Of a stretch of DNA of 64,000 nucleotides, positions 34,127-43,238 are shown piece after piece. Origin of the DNA: Salinivirga sp964413185. GTDB taxonomy: Bacteria; Bacteroidota; Bacteroidia; Bacteroidales; Salinivirgaceae. The stretch lies in assembly GCA_964413185.1 (NCBI GenBank), contig CAYPSX010000001.1:10537-74536 (forward strand), written 5' to 3'. The translations under genes and the position numbers were made by a program. Every line of letters starts with the position of its first letter. Position 1 is the first letter of the stretch. The notes below the pieces were generated by a model. It searched no databases. It saw only the letters and a list, made by a program, of their open reading frames with translations, and was not told where the DNA came from.

Positions 34127-34333
34127 TTAATTTTCTACTTCAAAAGAAATTTTTGCATTTACTGCATAAGAAACAATTTTGTTGTTTTCAACATTTGCAT
34201 TCATTTCTTTAATGTAAACCGATTTAATGTTTTTTACGGTTTTAGATGCTTGTTCTACTGCATTTTGCGTTGCTTCTGTAAATCCTTTATCAGATGCAGC
34301 AATAACTTCAATAACTTTAACCATTTTGTTCAT
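34127..34333 (-). CDS. Dodecin family flavin-binding protein
   Basis: 68-residue dodecin, a small protein that forms hollow dodecamers storing flavins or related cofactors. VKVIEVIAASDKGFTEATQN and AVEQASKTVKNIKSVYIKE are the strand-helix blocks, and the C-terminal strands include NKIVSYAVNAKISFEVE. An ATG 9 bases downstream is an alternative start. A TAnnTTTG match (TAGGTTTG, 34386-34393, minus strand) lies about 50 bases upstream. Monocistronic. Confidence 0.92.
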   Translation of the reverse strand: MNKMVKVIEVIAASDKGFTEATQNAVEQASKTVKNIKSVYIKEMNANVENNKIVSYAVNAKISFEVEN

Positions 34334-34515
34334 AAGAATATTTTTTTGATTCTACAATTAATTAGTTTTGAATGTATTAATTAGACAAACCTAACTTCAT
34401 TTTTGTTCAAAAAGATTTCCTGGTTCACACCCCAAAAAGCATCTAATAGAAAAGGTTTAGAAAAGCCCGGTAATCTTTAATGGTTTCAAAATTACAGGGC
34501 ACTTATTAATTACGA

Positions 34516-34815
34516 TTATTCCACGGTGCACTTTCCAATGCATTCAATGATATTGCTCAACCGTTCGTGCTTCAAAAAATAATAAGTGTTTTTTCCTTCT
34601 CTTTTGGAACACAAAACGCCTTTATCTTTTAGTATTCCCAGGTGATGAGAAGTTGTTGATTGTTCGATCTGGAGTTTTTGATGGATTTCAGTAACGGTCA
34701 TTTTTTTACCGTCTTCCAAAAAACTCAGAATAGCGATGCGCATAGGGTGAGCAATGGCTTTGAGCATGCTGGCAGCGCTTTCTAATTGGTCAATATTGAG
34801 TTCAGATACTTTCAT
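34516..34815 (-). CDS. ArsR/SmtB family transcriptional repressor
   Basis: 99-residue winged helix regulator. AIAHPMRIAILSFLEDGKK and MTVTEIHQKLQIEQSTTSHH then LGILKDKGVLCSKREGKNTY are the ArsR fold with its recognition helix and wing. Cysteines occur in GVLCSKR and in the C-terminal IECIGKC, so a metal or redox signal is possible, but no classical ELCVCDL motif is present. The frame continues to a TTG upstream at 34899 inside the transporter gene; the ATG at 34813-34815 is preferred. It follows the YidE-type transporter by 73 bases that contain a likely operator. Confidence 0.87.
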   Translation of the reverse strand: MKVSELNIDQLESAASMLKAIAHPMRIAILSFLEDGKKMTVTEIHQKLQIEQSTTSHHLGILKDKGVLCSKREGKNTYYFLKHERLSNIIECIGKCTVE

Positions 34816-34830
34816 GATGTGGATTTTTAC

Positions 34831-34859
34831 ATATTTATGATATGCAAATATATGAATAT
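34831..34859 (-). promoter_or_regulatory. Probable arsR-type operator overlapping its promoter
   Basis: A 29-base imperfect palindrome with outer arms ATATTyAT and ATrAATAT. A minus-strand TATATTTG box (34845-34852, exact TAnnTTTG) lies inside it, 30 bases upstream of the repressor's ATG. The overlap suggests autorepression, as is usual for ArsR/SmtB proteins. Confidence 0.45.
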
Positions 34860-34888
34860 TTTTAGAGTTAACTATGGAATTTTTTATA

Positions 34889-36472
34889 TTACAGAACACA
34901 TAAAATTTTTACCGTAATAATTAATAGTACCATTGCAATAGGATAAATGGTTGCATAAGCCACGTGCGGGGCATTGGTTTTGGTCATGGGATCGACGGCT
35001 GCTAGTGCCGGTGTACTGGTAACGGCTCCTGCAAGTGCGCCCAAAAATGATAAAATGTTCATTTTCAGCCAAAGACTGTCAACTAAAACAATAAAAATAA
35101 GCGGCAGGAGGGTAATGGTTACGCCGTATAAAAACAATTCAATGCCATATTGCCGGAAAGATTCTACAATATGGTTTCCGGCATTGGCACCTACTGCGAC
35201 GAGAAAAAATATAAGCCCCAGTTGGCGCAACAATTGTGTTGCAGCTCCACTGAGCGTCCATACGAATGGCCCTGTTTTACCGGTTCTGCCCAAAAGTAAA
35301 CCAATGAGCAAAACGCCGCCGGTTAACCCAAGGCTGAAAGCATAATCGCCGAGCGAAACGGAAATATTCCCTAAAACATACCCAAGCACAACACCAATGG
35401 CAATTGGTAGAAAATCTGTATCGGAAAGGTCTTTGTTTGAATCGCCAAAAATGCGCACAATTGAGGGCATATCTGCAGTTTTGGCCGATACAATAATTTT
35501 ATCGCCCATTTGCAATTTTACTTTCGAGTCGGGCACAATGTCTATTCCTGCACGGCGAATACGCGTAATAACTGCATTGTACGCCACAAGCATGTTTAGT
35601 TCCGGAATTGTGCGGTTTACAACTTCTTTATTGGTTACAAGAAGAGACCTGACCGCATGGTTTTTTTCTAGCTTGATTTCTTCCTGCGTTTCCGGCCCCA
35701 GGAATTGTTCTATTTTTTCTAAAGATTCAGCAGTTCCAACAGCTCTGATAATGTCGCCTAAATGCACAACTGTTTCGGCCTGTACAGTTGCAGGTTTTCC
35801 TTTGTGTTTTATTCGGCTAATCATGGCTCCGGTAATTTGCCTGATATTCAAATCGCGGATTATTTGCCCGTCGACATTTTCATTTTCTACCACAAAGTGT
35901 TTTTGGATGATGGCCGGGTGCTCCATTGCTTCTTCTTTTTGGAATTCTGTCTCGGCAGTTGCAATATCTTTCTTCAATAATTTTGGGAGCAACCTCACAA
36001 AAACAATTACGCCAATTACGCCAAAGGGATAAGAGATAGTGTAGCCGATTGAAGCCATTGGCGATCCGGTGATGTCAATGGCTGCGGCCAATCCGGGAGT
36101 ACTCGACATGGCTCCGCTAAATAGTCCTACGGCAATATTTGAATCGACTCCGAAAAGAGCGATCAGCAACCAGGTTAGCAAACCGCCTGTGAACATCACA
36201 CCGGCAGCCAGCAGGGCCAACCGCCGACCGTCTTTTTTAAAAGATGCAAAAAAACCAGGTCCGGCTTGTATGCCAATTGTGTATAGGAACAGCACCAAGC
36301 CAATGGTTTGAATGGTGCCGGGTACTTTCAGTCCATAGTGGCCAAAAATCAGTGCCACAAACATCACGGCTGAAACGCCCAAACTTACGCCTTTTATGTT
36401 GATGCGTCCGAGTAAAAAACCGAGTGCAATAATGACGAAAATCAGGAAATTATCGTCTGTTAAAAAATCCAT
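34889..36472 (-). CDS. YidE/AspT-type putative transporter with two RCK (TrkA-C) domains
   Basis: 527-residue membrane protein of the aspartate:alanine antiporter (AAE) superfamily, YidE/YbjL branch. The first membrane half (FLIFVIIALGFLLGRINIKG, FLYTIGIQAGPGFFASF, GLFSGAMSSTPGLAAA) and second half (GVVLGYVLGNISVSLG, LGLTGGVLLIGLLLGRTG, FFLVAVGANAG, GAVTSTPALAAV) repeat the same fold and flank two cytoplasmic TrkA-C domains (about residues 195-360; IRDLNIRQITGAMISRI and NRTIPELNMLVAYNAVITR) that likely bind a regulatory ligand. Substrate unknown. It lies 4 bases after the endonuclease gene. Confidence 0.85.
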   Translation of the reverse strand: MDFLTDDNFLIFVIIALGFLLGRINIKGVSLGVSAVMFVALIFGHYGLKVPGTIQTIGLVLFLYTIGIQAGPGFFASFKKDGRRLALLAAGVMFTGGLLTWLLIALFGVDSNIAVGLFSGAMSSTPGLAAAIDITGSPMASIGYTISYPFGVIGVIVFVRLLPKLLKKDIATAETEFQKEEAMEHPAIIQKHFVVENENVDGQIIRDLNIRQITGAMISRIKHKGKPATVQAETVVHLGDIIRAVGTAESLEKIEQFLGPETQEEIKLEKNHAVRSLLVTNKEVVNRTIPELNMLVAYNAVITRIRRAGIDIVPDSKVKLQMGDKIIVSAKTADMPSIVRIFGDSNKDLSDTDFLPIAIGVVLGYVLGNISVSLGDYAFSLGLTGGVLLIGLLLGRTGKTGPFVWTLSGAATQLLRQLGLIFFLVAVGANAGNHIVESFRQYGIELFLYGVTITLLPLIFIVLVDSLWLKMNILSFLGALAGAVTSTPALAAVDPMTKTNAPHVAYATIYPIAMVLLIITVKILCVL

Positions 36473-36476
36473 TGAT

Positions 36477-37823
36477 TTATTGTTTAATCAGTTTTTTGGT
36501 GAAAATGTTTTCGCGGTCAATCACTTTCAAAATATATGTGCCAGGGCTATAATCATGTCCAAAAACAATTTGCGGTGAGTTTTCGGCAGGAATGTTTGTA
36601 ACGCACTGTCCGGAAATATCATAGACCTTAACAATCGCTTGTGGACTTATAGCATTGGTAGTACTAATAATGAAATTACCCTGTGCAGGGTTGGGAAATA
36701 CGCTGAAATAGTTTTTGGAATCAACAATGCCATTTCCTTCCTCTACCGTAATCTGAAACGAGAAATTCACTTCATCGTTTGTTCCGTCCTCTAGTATCGC
36801 TGCTAATGAGTATATCCCGGCATCGTTAAAATCAGGAGAAAACTCAATATTCACTGTTCCTGATGCGGGTTCTGAAAAACTGATAAAATCAGCATTGCAA
36901 AAAATACATTCTATACTAAAGCTTACTGTGTTTAAATCATCATCGTTAAAGCTGATGGTATAATTTTCGGTTTCGCCTTCAACCATGGTGAAATTATCGA
37001 TAAAATCTTCAAAATAGGGGGGTGTATTAATGTTTCCCCAAATATCATCAACATATTCAGGGTGGTCAATAAACGGGTTTCGGTTATTTTGGATATCGTA
37101 AATAGCATTGTTCCGGTCTATTTCTTTTTGGCTCACCGGATCTTGTTCGTGCCATTTTTTAAGCAGTGCCACACCAACAGTTGTCAAATCTGCACCGTTG
37201 ACAAGTTCGTTGGAGTCCCAGCCATTATCTTCATTGTAATAGCGCGTAACCATGTAAAAATAATTGCGGGCAAAATCGCCTTTATAGGCATCGACAGGTT
37301 CAAAAACGGTTCCGCTCATATTGGAGAATGATGATTGCCCAACTTTGGAGCCGTTCAAAGATTCCCAGAAAGGGTCGCGCGTTTCGCCGTAAGGGTGATT
37401 GCTTCGTTGCCCATTGACGTAACCATCTGATGGTACAAGGTGAAACAGGTCTGTGTCCATCGGGTAGCCCTCGTTGAACCAGCTTTTTGGCCAGGAGTGT
37501 TCGCGATTGTAACAATCGCCTTCATTTTGGTAGTTTCCGCATTGGTCGGAGCCAAATGTGAATTCATACGGCGGAGTGCCACCCGGAACATCAGAGTACA
37601 TGTCCCATACTTTGCCATTACTTTTTTTGTCTGTATCCTCAAAATGATACCAAAGGGAACTGTACGATTGCGAATTATGATTGTCAATAATTTCGTGTAG
37701 CGCCTGGCGTAAAGTTGTGCCTGTATGGCCATCTGCATCATCATAATATCCTGATGGGATTTGTGAAAAAGCAGTGGTCGAAATAAAAATCAGTGCGAAC
37801 AGTATGGTTTTATAAAAATACAT
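36477..37823 (-). CDS. Secreted endonuclease I with T9SS sorting domain
   Basis: 448-residue exported nuclease. Signal peptide to FISTTAFSQ, then an endonuclease I (EndA/NucM, beta-beta-alpha metal) domain to about residue 250: NREHSWPKSWF contains the catalytic His, with DLFHLVPSDGYVNGQRSNHP following. Residues ~270-360 form an Ig/cadherin-like domain. The C-terminal ~80 residues (FSVFPNPAQGNF through FTKKLIKQ) are a type A T9SS sorting domain, so the enzyme should cross the outer membrane and act on extracellular DNA or RNA, for nutrition or matrix turnover. A TATCTTTG box (37847-37854, minus strand) lies about 23 bases upstream of the ATG. Confidence 0.9.
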   Translation of the reverse strand: MYFYKTILFALIFISTTAFSQIPSGYYDDADGHTGTTLRQALHEIIDNHNSQSYSSLWYHFEDTDKKSNGKVWDMYSDVPGGTPPYEFTFGSDQCGNYQNEGDCYNREHSWPKSWFNEGYPMDTDLFHLVPSDGYVNGQRSNHPYGETRDPFWESLNGSKVGQSSFSNMSGTVFEPVDAYKGDFARNYFYMVTRYYNEDNGWDSNELVNGADLTTVGVALLKKWHEQDPVSQKEIDRNNAIYDIQNNRNPFIDHPEYVDDIWGNINTPPYFEDFIDNFTMVEGETENYTISFNDDDLNTVSFSIECIFCNADFISFSEPASGTVNIEFSPDFNDAGIYSLAAILEDGTNDEVNFSFQITVEEGNGIVDSKNYFSVFPNPAQGNFIISTTNAISPQAIVKVYDISGQCVTNIPAENSPQIVFGHDYSPGTYILKVIDRENIFTKKLIKQ

Positions 37824-37984
37824 AAAATAGGTTTTCTAATTTGTTGCAAAGATAAAGTCTTTTGGTGTGCGGTATAAATATTAAGGAACAATTCTATTCC
37901 TAAAAACCGGAAAGCCGCACCAGCATAAGCCGGCACGGCACCCAAAAACTTAACCCATGGAAGCTATAGCCTCAAAAGTTCGTC

Positions 37985-40366
37985 TTAAAACAAACCGTTG
38001 CCACCATCGCTTTCATATTCTGTGGATCGTTCTAATTTTTTAGGCTCTTGTCCCCATTTAAAATTGTAAGAAAGGGTAACCATGAATAATTGGCTCACAT
38101 CTACACGGCCTTCCTGATATGCATAATAATTAGTTCCTGTGCGCTCGGTAGCATCATATTTGAATTTTTGGCTCATTGGATTGAAAACTGCTTTTACGCT
38201 GAAATTGTCTTTTATATCGGCATTTACACCAACTAAAAACAAAACATCTCGTGTTCTTACTAATTTGTGGCCCAAACGCGGTCCCATGTACTGGGTTATG
38301 GCCATAAAGCTTATGTTTCGTTCTTTCCATGGTGTGAATATGGCTGATCCGTTGGCACTGGCACTCCATAACGATTCAGAATAATTGTCTGAACCTCCGA
38401 CTTTGACATTATAGATACGTCCGAACATATTAAGCCTGAACCAACGGAAAAAATTGACGGCAGAGGTTAATGATAATCCGTATTCTGTGCGTTCTCCAAC
38501 GTTTTCTGGTTGTAATATCGTATATCCGGCTTCATTAATTGAATGTGACTGTTGAATACTGTTGGTCGTGTATTCGAAATAAGCTTTTGGTGCTATGTAG
38601 TTCGATTTAAAATTGATGGCGTATTGTAATTCTGCGCGGTTTATAAGTTGCGGATCCAAATCGGGATTACCGCTATTAATGGTAACGCTGTCGGTAAAGG
38701 TTTCAAACGGGTTCATCTGGTTTAAACTGGGGCGTGCTATGCGTCGGCGGGCGGTAAAGCGTAGCGATTGGCCTTTTTTAATTCCGTACATCAGGCTAAG
38801 TTGAGGAAGCCATTCCGTATACGTATTTGTCGCTTTCTGATCAATTCGATTGCGGGAATATATCATTCGTATACCCGTATTCCACTGTAATTTTCCAAAA
38901 GCTCCGTTGCCGTTCACATAGGCTTCTTGTCTGAGTTCATTGTAAATAAAGTTACGATTTTGTCCGATTTCATTATTAAAATAGTTATCGTACCACTGGT
39001 AGTAACTCCAGTAACCGCCTTTTAGATTATAATTGCCGATTGGTACAGCGTAATCGTTGCGCCATTCGACCATTTCGCGATGGTTTTCAATATCTTCGGA
39101 ACGGTTTAAAATAAAAGGATTCGGTAAAAGGCTATCCAGGTAAGTGTATAAAAAACCATATTCGTTATTGGCATCTGATTTATACGTGTAGTAGTTTACC
39201 TGGCTGGTAAAATTGTGTCTTTTTCCTTTAAAATCGTGTTTATAATACAACGAGTTATACAAACCCCGGCCAATCGATTTCATGTTGGTCAGTAAATCGT
39301 ACTCAGCAACTAAATTATTGTTGAATTTTTGAATTCCGTGTTCATCAATATCATCCTGAAAGCTACGATAAATATAGGAACTTCCATAATAGTTGATTGT
39401 GTTTTTTTCGTTAATGAAAACATCGAGGCCGTAATTCAAATTATTTCTTGTCCAGCTTGCATAGCCATCGCCTTCTTGTATCAAGTGAGTTTGATTTCCC
39501 GGTTCACCCACACGTGTTTCCTGTTTTGAAAAAGCTTTGTATGATTGGTAATTGAGGTTGTCTGACAAATAAACCCGAAACTTTTCGCCACCATATTCCA
39601 GATTAGCGCGATGATTACTGGCAATTTTTTTCGGATCTGCCAACGTAAGGCTGATGCCACCGCGACCTCCGGTTGGGCGTTTTTTTAGTACAATGTTGAT
39701 AACAGCATCAATATCGGCATCGTACTCTACGCCCGGGTTGGTAATTACTTCAACTTTGTTAAAATCTGCGGGGTTTAATTGTGCGATGAACTGTTGGTCG
39801 CGGGGAATATCATTTACCAGGTATAAAATATTTCCGGTTCCTTCGAGGGTGATATTATCCTGAAAATCGACACTAACACCGGGAATGTGTTTGAGTACAT
39901 CTGTGCCGTTTTGCGATAACTTTTGTATTTTTTCATTAACCGTATAAACGGTGCGGTCTATTTCCTGTTTTCCTTTCAGGCGCTCTTCTTCTACAAGAAT
40001 TTCGTTTAGTTTTTCTGCACTTGGCTCCAGTTTTATTTGTCCTATATCGCACGAACTGTTTTCCGGTGAAACCTCAACGGCAAGAGTACATTTCTGATAT
40101 CCCAGATAGCTAACTTGTAGTTCGTACCTGGCAAAATCAACGTTTTCGAGCACAAAAGTACCTTGTTCACTTGAAATTCCGCCGGTAACAATATTATGCG
40201 TTTTCAGGTCAATTAAAGCTACATTTGCATAGGGGATTGGCTGGTTTGAATGCTGCTCAACAATACTTCCGTGAATTTTACCGGGTTTTTCGTTGGCGTA
40301 AATATTTGCACTGCAAAAAATGGCGAGCGCAAACATAATTGCAATTAAAAATTTTTGTGTGTTCAT
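37985..40366 (-). CDS. TonB-dependent receptor-like outer-membrane protein, copy 1
   Basis: 793-residue outer-membrane protein. A signal peptide (FLIAIMFALAIFCSANIYA) is followed by a carboxypeptidase-regulatory-like domain (GKIHGSIVEQHSNQPIPYAN to about residue 105), a plug domain (about 125-230, with GVSVDFQDNITLEGTGN and VEVITNPGVEYDADIDAVI) and a ~550-residue 14905-type beta barrel. It is an 'outer membrane beta-barrel family' receptor; substrates of such proteins are mostly unknown. It ends LERSTEYESDGGNGLF and lacks the usual terminal aromatic of a barrel strand. It is a paralogue of the next gene upstream, of identical length. A 12-base motif shared with two other OMP genes lies 8 bases before the ATG. 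Confidence 0.87.
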   Translation of the reverse strand: MNTQKFLIAIMFALAIFCSANIYANEKPGKIHGSIVEQHSNQPIPYANVALIDLKTHNIVTGGISSEQGTFVLENVDFARYELQVSYLGYQKCTLAVEVSPENSSCDIGQIKLEPSAEKLNEILVEEERLKGKQEIDRTVYTVNEKIQKLSQNGTDVLKHIPGVSVDFQDNITLEGTGNILYLVNDIPRDQQFIAQLNPADFNKVEVITNPGVEYDADIDAVINIVLKKRPTGGRGGISLTLADPKKIASNHRANLEYGGEKFRVYLSDNLNYQSYKAFSKQETRVGEPGNQTHLIQEGDGYASWTRNNLNYGLDVFINEKNTINYYGSSYIYRSFQDDIDEHGIQKFNNNLVAEYDLLTNMKSIGRGLYNSLYYKHDFKGKRHNFTSQVNYYTYKSDANNEYGFLYTYLDSLLPNPFILNRSEDIENHREMVEWRNDYAVPIGNYNLKGGYWSYYQWYDNYFNNEIGQNRNFIYNELRQEAYVNGNGAFGKLQWNTGIRMIYSRNRIDQKATNTYTEWLPQLSLMYGIKKGQSLRFTARRRIARPSLNQMNPFETFTDSVTINSGNPDLDPQLINRAELQYAINFKSNYIAPKAYFEYTTNSIQQSHSINEAGYTILQPENVGERTEYGLSLTSAVNFFRWFRLNMFGRIYNVKVGGSDNYSESLWSASANGSAIFTPWKERNISFMAITQYMGPRLGHKLVRTRDVLFLVGVNADIKDNFSVKAVFNPMSQKFKYDATERTGTNYYAYQEGRVDVSQLFMVTLSYNFKWGQEPKKLERSTEYESDGGNGLF

Positions 40367-40374
40367 GGGTTTAG

Positions 40375-40386
40375 GTTTTAAGGGTT
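40375..40386 (-). promoter_or_regulatory. Shared leader motif AACCCTTAAAAC, receptor copy 1
   Basis: AACCCTTAAAAC on the minus strand, 8 bases before the ATG. The identical 12-mer at the same spacing precedes receptor copy 2 and the barrel gene at 52813. Confidence 0.6.
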
Positions 40387-40587
40387 TTTACCGAATTCCC
40401 GGGTCAGAAGAATTCAGATTTAAACGGGTTAATTATTTTCTATACTTTTTGTATAAACTTTTCACACATCGTGCCACACGAGCTTATAGTGCTTATATTC
40501 AGTGCTTTGTAAATCCACAAGCAACTTTTTAGGTACTATAAGTGTTCCTTTTCGGACACACGGAGGATGTTTTGCACAAAAAAAGTA

Positions 40588-40622
40588 GAAAAAGGCCGCT
40601 CCGAATTGCTCCGGAAACGGCC
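40588..40622 (-). terminator. Rho-independent terminator after receptor copy 2
   Basis: On the minus strand GGCCG and CGGCC (with TCCGGAG/TTCGGAG inner pairing) form a long G/C-rich hairpin at 40594-40622 followed by TTTTTC, 54 bases past the stop. Confidence 0.72.
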
Positions 40623-40675
40623 CTCCCAAAATTAACCCTGCAACTTAAACGCCATATCCGCAAGAATACGGGCAT

Positions 40676-43057
40676 TTACAAAGTGCCTCCTGTTCCATCT
40701 TGCTCGTAATCGGTAGAGCGATTAAGTTTTTTTGGTTTTTTGCCCCAACTGAATTTGTAAGAAAGTTCTGCAGCAAACAAGTAGGATAGATCAATTTCTC
40801 CCACATTTTTATAATAGTAATTATCATCGATTCGTTCTTGTGCCCCGTATGTAAAATGTCCGTTTATAGGTACAATAAAGGCAGATCCTTTCAGATTCTT
40901 GTAAATGGTAGCATCTACCCCGACAAAAAACAGCAAGTCTCGCGAATTTTTTTGTTTAAACTGCAACCTCGTTCCCTGATATTGAGCAGAGACCATAAAA
41001 CCAATCTCCTTCTCACTCCAGGGCGAAACGATTATTGCGCCATTTGCCCGCCAACTGGCCAGCTCATCTGAATAATTATCGGGCCCTTTTACTTTTGTGT
41101 TGAATATGCTTGCGTTCATATTTATTTTTAGCCATTTAAAAGGGCTTAATGCGGTTGTGAGAGACAGCCCATATTCATAACGTTCCCCAACATTTTCGGG
41201 TTGAATAATCGAAATGCCCTCATCGCTTATCCGGGAATTATTCTGCGCGCTGTTTGTTGTATAGTCAATATAAATTTTGGGGGCAATATAATTTGATTTT
41301 ATATTGATGGCATATTGTAGTTCGGCCCGATTTAAAATTTGAGGCTCAAGCTTTGGGTTTCCCCGGTTGATGGTCAAGCTGTCTGTCATGGTTTCGAACG
41401 GATTGAGCTGATTCATTCCCGGTCGGTTTATTCTTCTGCGGGCAGAAAACTTTAACGAAGAGGTTTTAGATAATCCGTATTGCAAGCTCATTTGGGGTAA
41501 CCATTCCAGATATTCATTGGTGGCCGATGAGTCGATGTTGCTGTGCGAATAAGCCAGTCGCAAACCACCATTATAATTGAGTTTCCCGAATGAGCCGGCA
41601 CCACTTAAGTAGCCTTCCTGCCGCAGTTCATTGAATTTAAAATCACGGTTGATATTTTGATCTGCCTGAAAGGTATTATTGTACCATTGATAATAACTCC
41701 AGTAACCAACCTTCATTTTAACATTTCCGATTACTTTAGAGAAATCGTTTTTCCATTGTACCATATTCCGGTTGTTATCAATATCTTCAAAACGTTTTAC
41801 TTGCAGGGGTTCATCGAGTTCAGAATCAATAAAAGTATACGAATAATTATATTTATTATTATCGGTTGATTGATAGTTGTAATAATTCATCTGACTGGTG
41901 ATAGTCATTTTCTTTTCTTTATCGTCATGTTTATAATAAAAAGAGTTATACAGTCCTCCGCCTTCTGATTCATTATCCATTTGCAAACTATATTCATCTG
42001 TCAGCATTCCATTTAATCGTTTTTGCCCATGTTGCAAATAATCAAGGTGGTTGCTTTGGTGTAAATAATAGCTACCATACAAATTCACGGTATTTTTCTC
42101 ATTAATAAAGATGTCGATGCCGTAACTGGTGTTATTGTTTAGCCATTGTGCTGTGCCCTTTCCTTCTTCATACAAAGAGACTTGATTACCGTTTGTGGTT
42201 AACCGTGTTTCGGTTGTTTGAAACGCATTAAAATTCTCAGCATGCAGCCGGTCTGAAAGAAACACCCGGAATTTATTGTTACCATATTCAATACTGGCAC
42301 GGTCGTTCATTACATATCCGTTGTGGCTGGGAGCTTGTACCGCAATAGCAGCTCGCCCGCCCCTTCGTTTTTTCTTTAACACAACATTGATAACAGCCTG
42401 AATATCCGCATCGTACTCAACTCCCGGATTTGTTACGACTTCAACTTTATTGATATCTTCAGGATGAAGTTGCGCTATAAACTCTTTATCGCGTGTAACT
42501 CCGTCAACACGGTAAAGAATATTTCCGGTTCCTTCAAGCGTAATATTATCCTGAAAATCGACCGACACGCCGGGAATGTACTTTAACAGGTCAATTCCGT
42601 CGGACGATGCATTTCTGACCTGATCATTCACATCATAAACGGTGCGGTCTACTTCCTGTTTTCCCTTTAAACGTTCCTCAGCTACAACAACCTCATCGAG
42701 CTGTTCTGCTGATGGTTCCAGCAAAATTTTTCCAACAGAAAGGGGGTTGTTTTTCTTTTTTAACTGAATTTCTAACGTTTCCTTTTTATAGCCTAAATAC
42801 GATATTTCAAGTTCATATTCGCCGTAAGGAACGCTTTTTAGGCTGAAATGTCCATTTTCATTGGTAATAATGCCGGCCACAATTTCTGTCGTTCCCTTTT
42901 GCACTAAAGCAATATTTGCGTATGCAACGGGTTCCTGACTTTTACTTTCTCTAACTTCTCCTTCTACTATGCCTGGTGCAGGATTGGCATTTGCGACTGC
43001 CGAATAAAAAAGACATAAAAAAGACAGTACCGTAAGTATTGTAGTTTTCGGTTTCAT
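40676..43057 (-). CDS. TonB-dependent receptor-like outer-membrane protein, copy 2
   Basis: 793-residue paralogue of the protein encoded at 37985-40366, with the same order: signal peptide (LTVLSFLCLFYSAVANANP), carboxypeptidase-regulatory-like domain, plug (GVSVDFQDNITLEGTGN is identical; VEVVTNPGVEYDADIQAVIN) and beta barrel. Long stretches align without gaps (for example the AELQYAINIKSNYIAPK region), but loops and about half of the barrel residues differ, so the two copies have diverged and may bind different ligands. It has its own terminator and leader motif. No SusD-like partner is adjacent, consistent with the non-SusC branch of the family. Confidence 0.87.
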   Translation of the reverse strand: MKPKTTILTVLSFLCLFYSAVANANPAPGIVEGEVRESKSQEPVAYANIALVQKGTTEIVAGIITNENGHFSLKSVPYGEYELEISYLGYKKETLEIQLKKKNNPLSVGKILLEPSAEQLDEVVVAEERLKGKQEVDRTVYDVNDQVRNASSDGIDLLKYIPGVSVDFQDNITLEGTGNILYRVDGVTRDKEFIAQLHPEDINKVEVVTNPGVEYDADIQAVINVVLKKKRRGGRAAIAVQAPSHNGYVMNDRASIEYGNNKFRVFLSDRLHAENFNAFQTTETRLTTNGNQVSLYEEGKGTAQWLNNNTSYGIDIFINEKNTVNLYGSYYLHQSNHLDYLQHGQKRLNGMLTDEYSLQMDNESEGGGLYNSFYYKHDDKEKKMTITSQMNYYNYQSTDNNKYNYSYTFIDSELDEPLQVKRFEDIDNNRNMVQWKNDFSKVIGNVKMKVGYWSYYQWYNNTFQADQNINRDFKFNELRQEGYLSGAGSFGKLNYNGGLRLAYSHSNIDSSATNEYLEWLPQMSLQYGLSKTSSLKFSARRRINRPGMNQLNPFETMTDSLTINRGNPKLEPQILNRAELQYAINIKSNYIAPKIYIDYTTNSAQNNSRISDEGISIIQPENVGERYEYGLSLTTALSPFKWLKINMNASIFNTKVKGPDNYSDELASWRANGAIIVSPWSEKEIGFMVSAQYQGTRLQFKQKNSRDLLFFVGVDATIYKNLKGSAFIVPINGHFTYGAQERIDDNYYYKNVGEIDLSYLFAAELSYKFSWGKKPKKLNRSTDYEQDGTGGTL

Positions 43058-43065
43058 GGGTTTGG

Positions 43066-43077
43066 GTTTTAAGGGTT
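43066..43077 (-). promoter_or_regulatory. Shared leader motif AACCCTTAAAAC, receptor copy 2
   Basis: Same 12-mer at the same 8-base distance from the ATG as in receptor copy 1; the next bases CC(C/T)AAACCCATG are also shared by the two receptors. Confidence 0.6.
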
Positions 43078-43238
43078 AATTAATGTAATCGGAAAATTCG
43101 GGTTAAAAATTTGCCGATTCTATTCTTATGACGATCGTTTTATTAGAATGTTACAGATTCATAAAAAATTTGGTTAGTTAAAAAAAAATTTGTTATTTCA
43201 GTTTTTTAAACAATGCTTAATTGATAATTAAAATTATC

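Larger units (their letters stand above)
40367..40675. other. 309-base spacer between the tandem TonB receptors
   Basis: Contains the shared leader motif (40375-40386), the terminator of the upstream receptor (40588-40622) and about 200 bases with no gene or exact TAnnTTTG box. An own promoter for copy 1 is likely here but could not be located. Confidence 0.5.

Noticed and set aside
35397..36032. 211-codon plus-strand ORF inside the YidE-type transporter gene
   Set aside because: Antisense to a gene with clear domain structure; composition is that of a reversed membrane protein.
39500..43000. Possible SusC/SusD polysaccharide-utilisation locus around the TonB receptors
   Set aside because: No SusD-like lipoprotein or glycoside hydrolase is nearby; the receptors belong to the general outer-membrane beta-barrel family.
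43221..43238. TTG start for the radical SAM gene
   Set aside because: An ATG lies six codons downstream, and the extra residues show no family resemblance.
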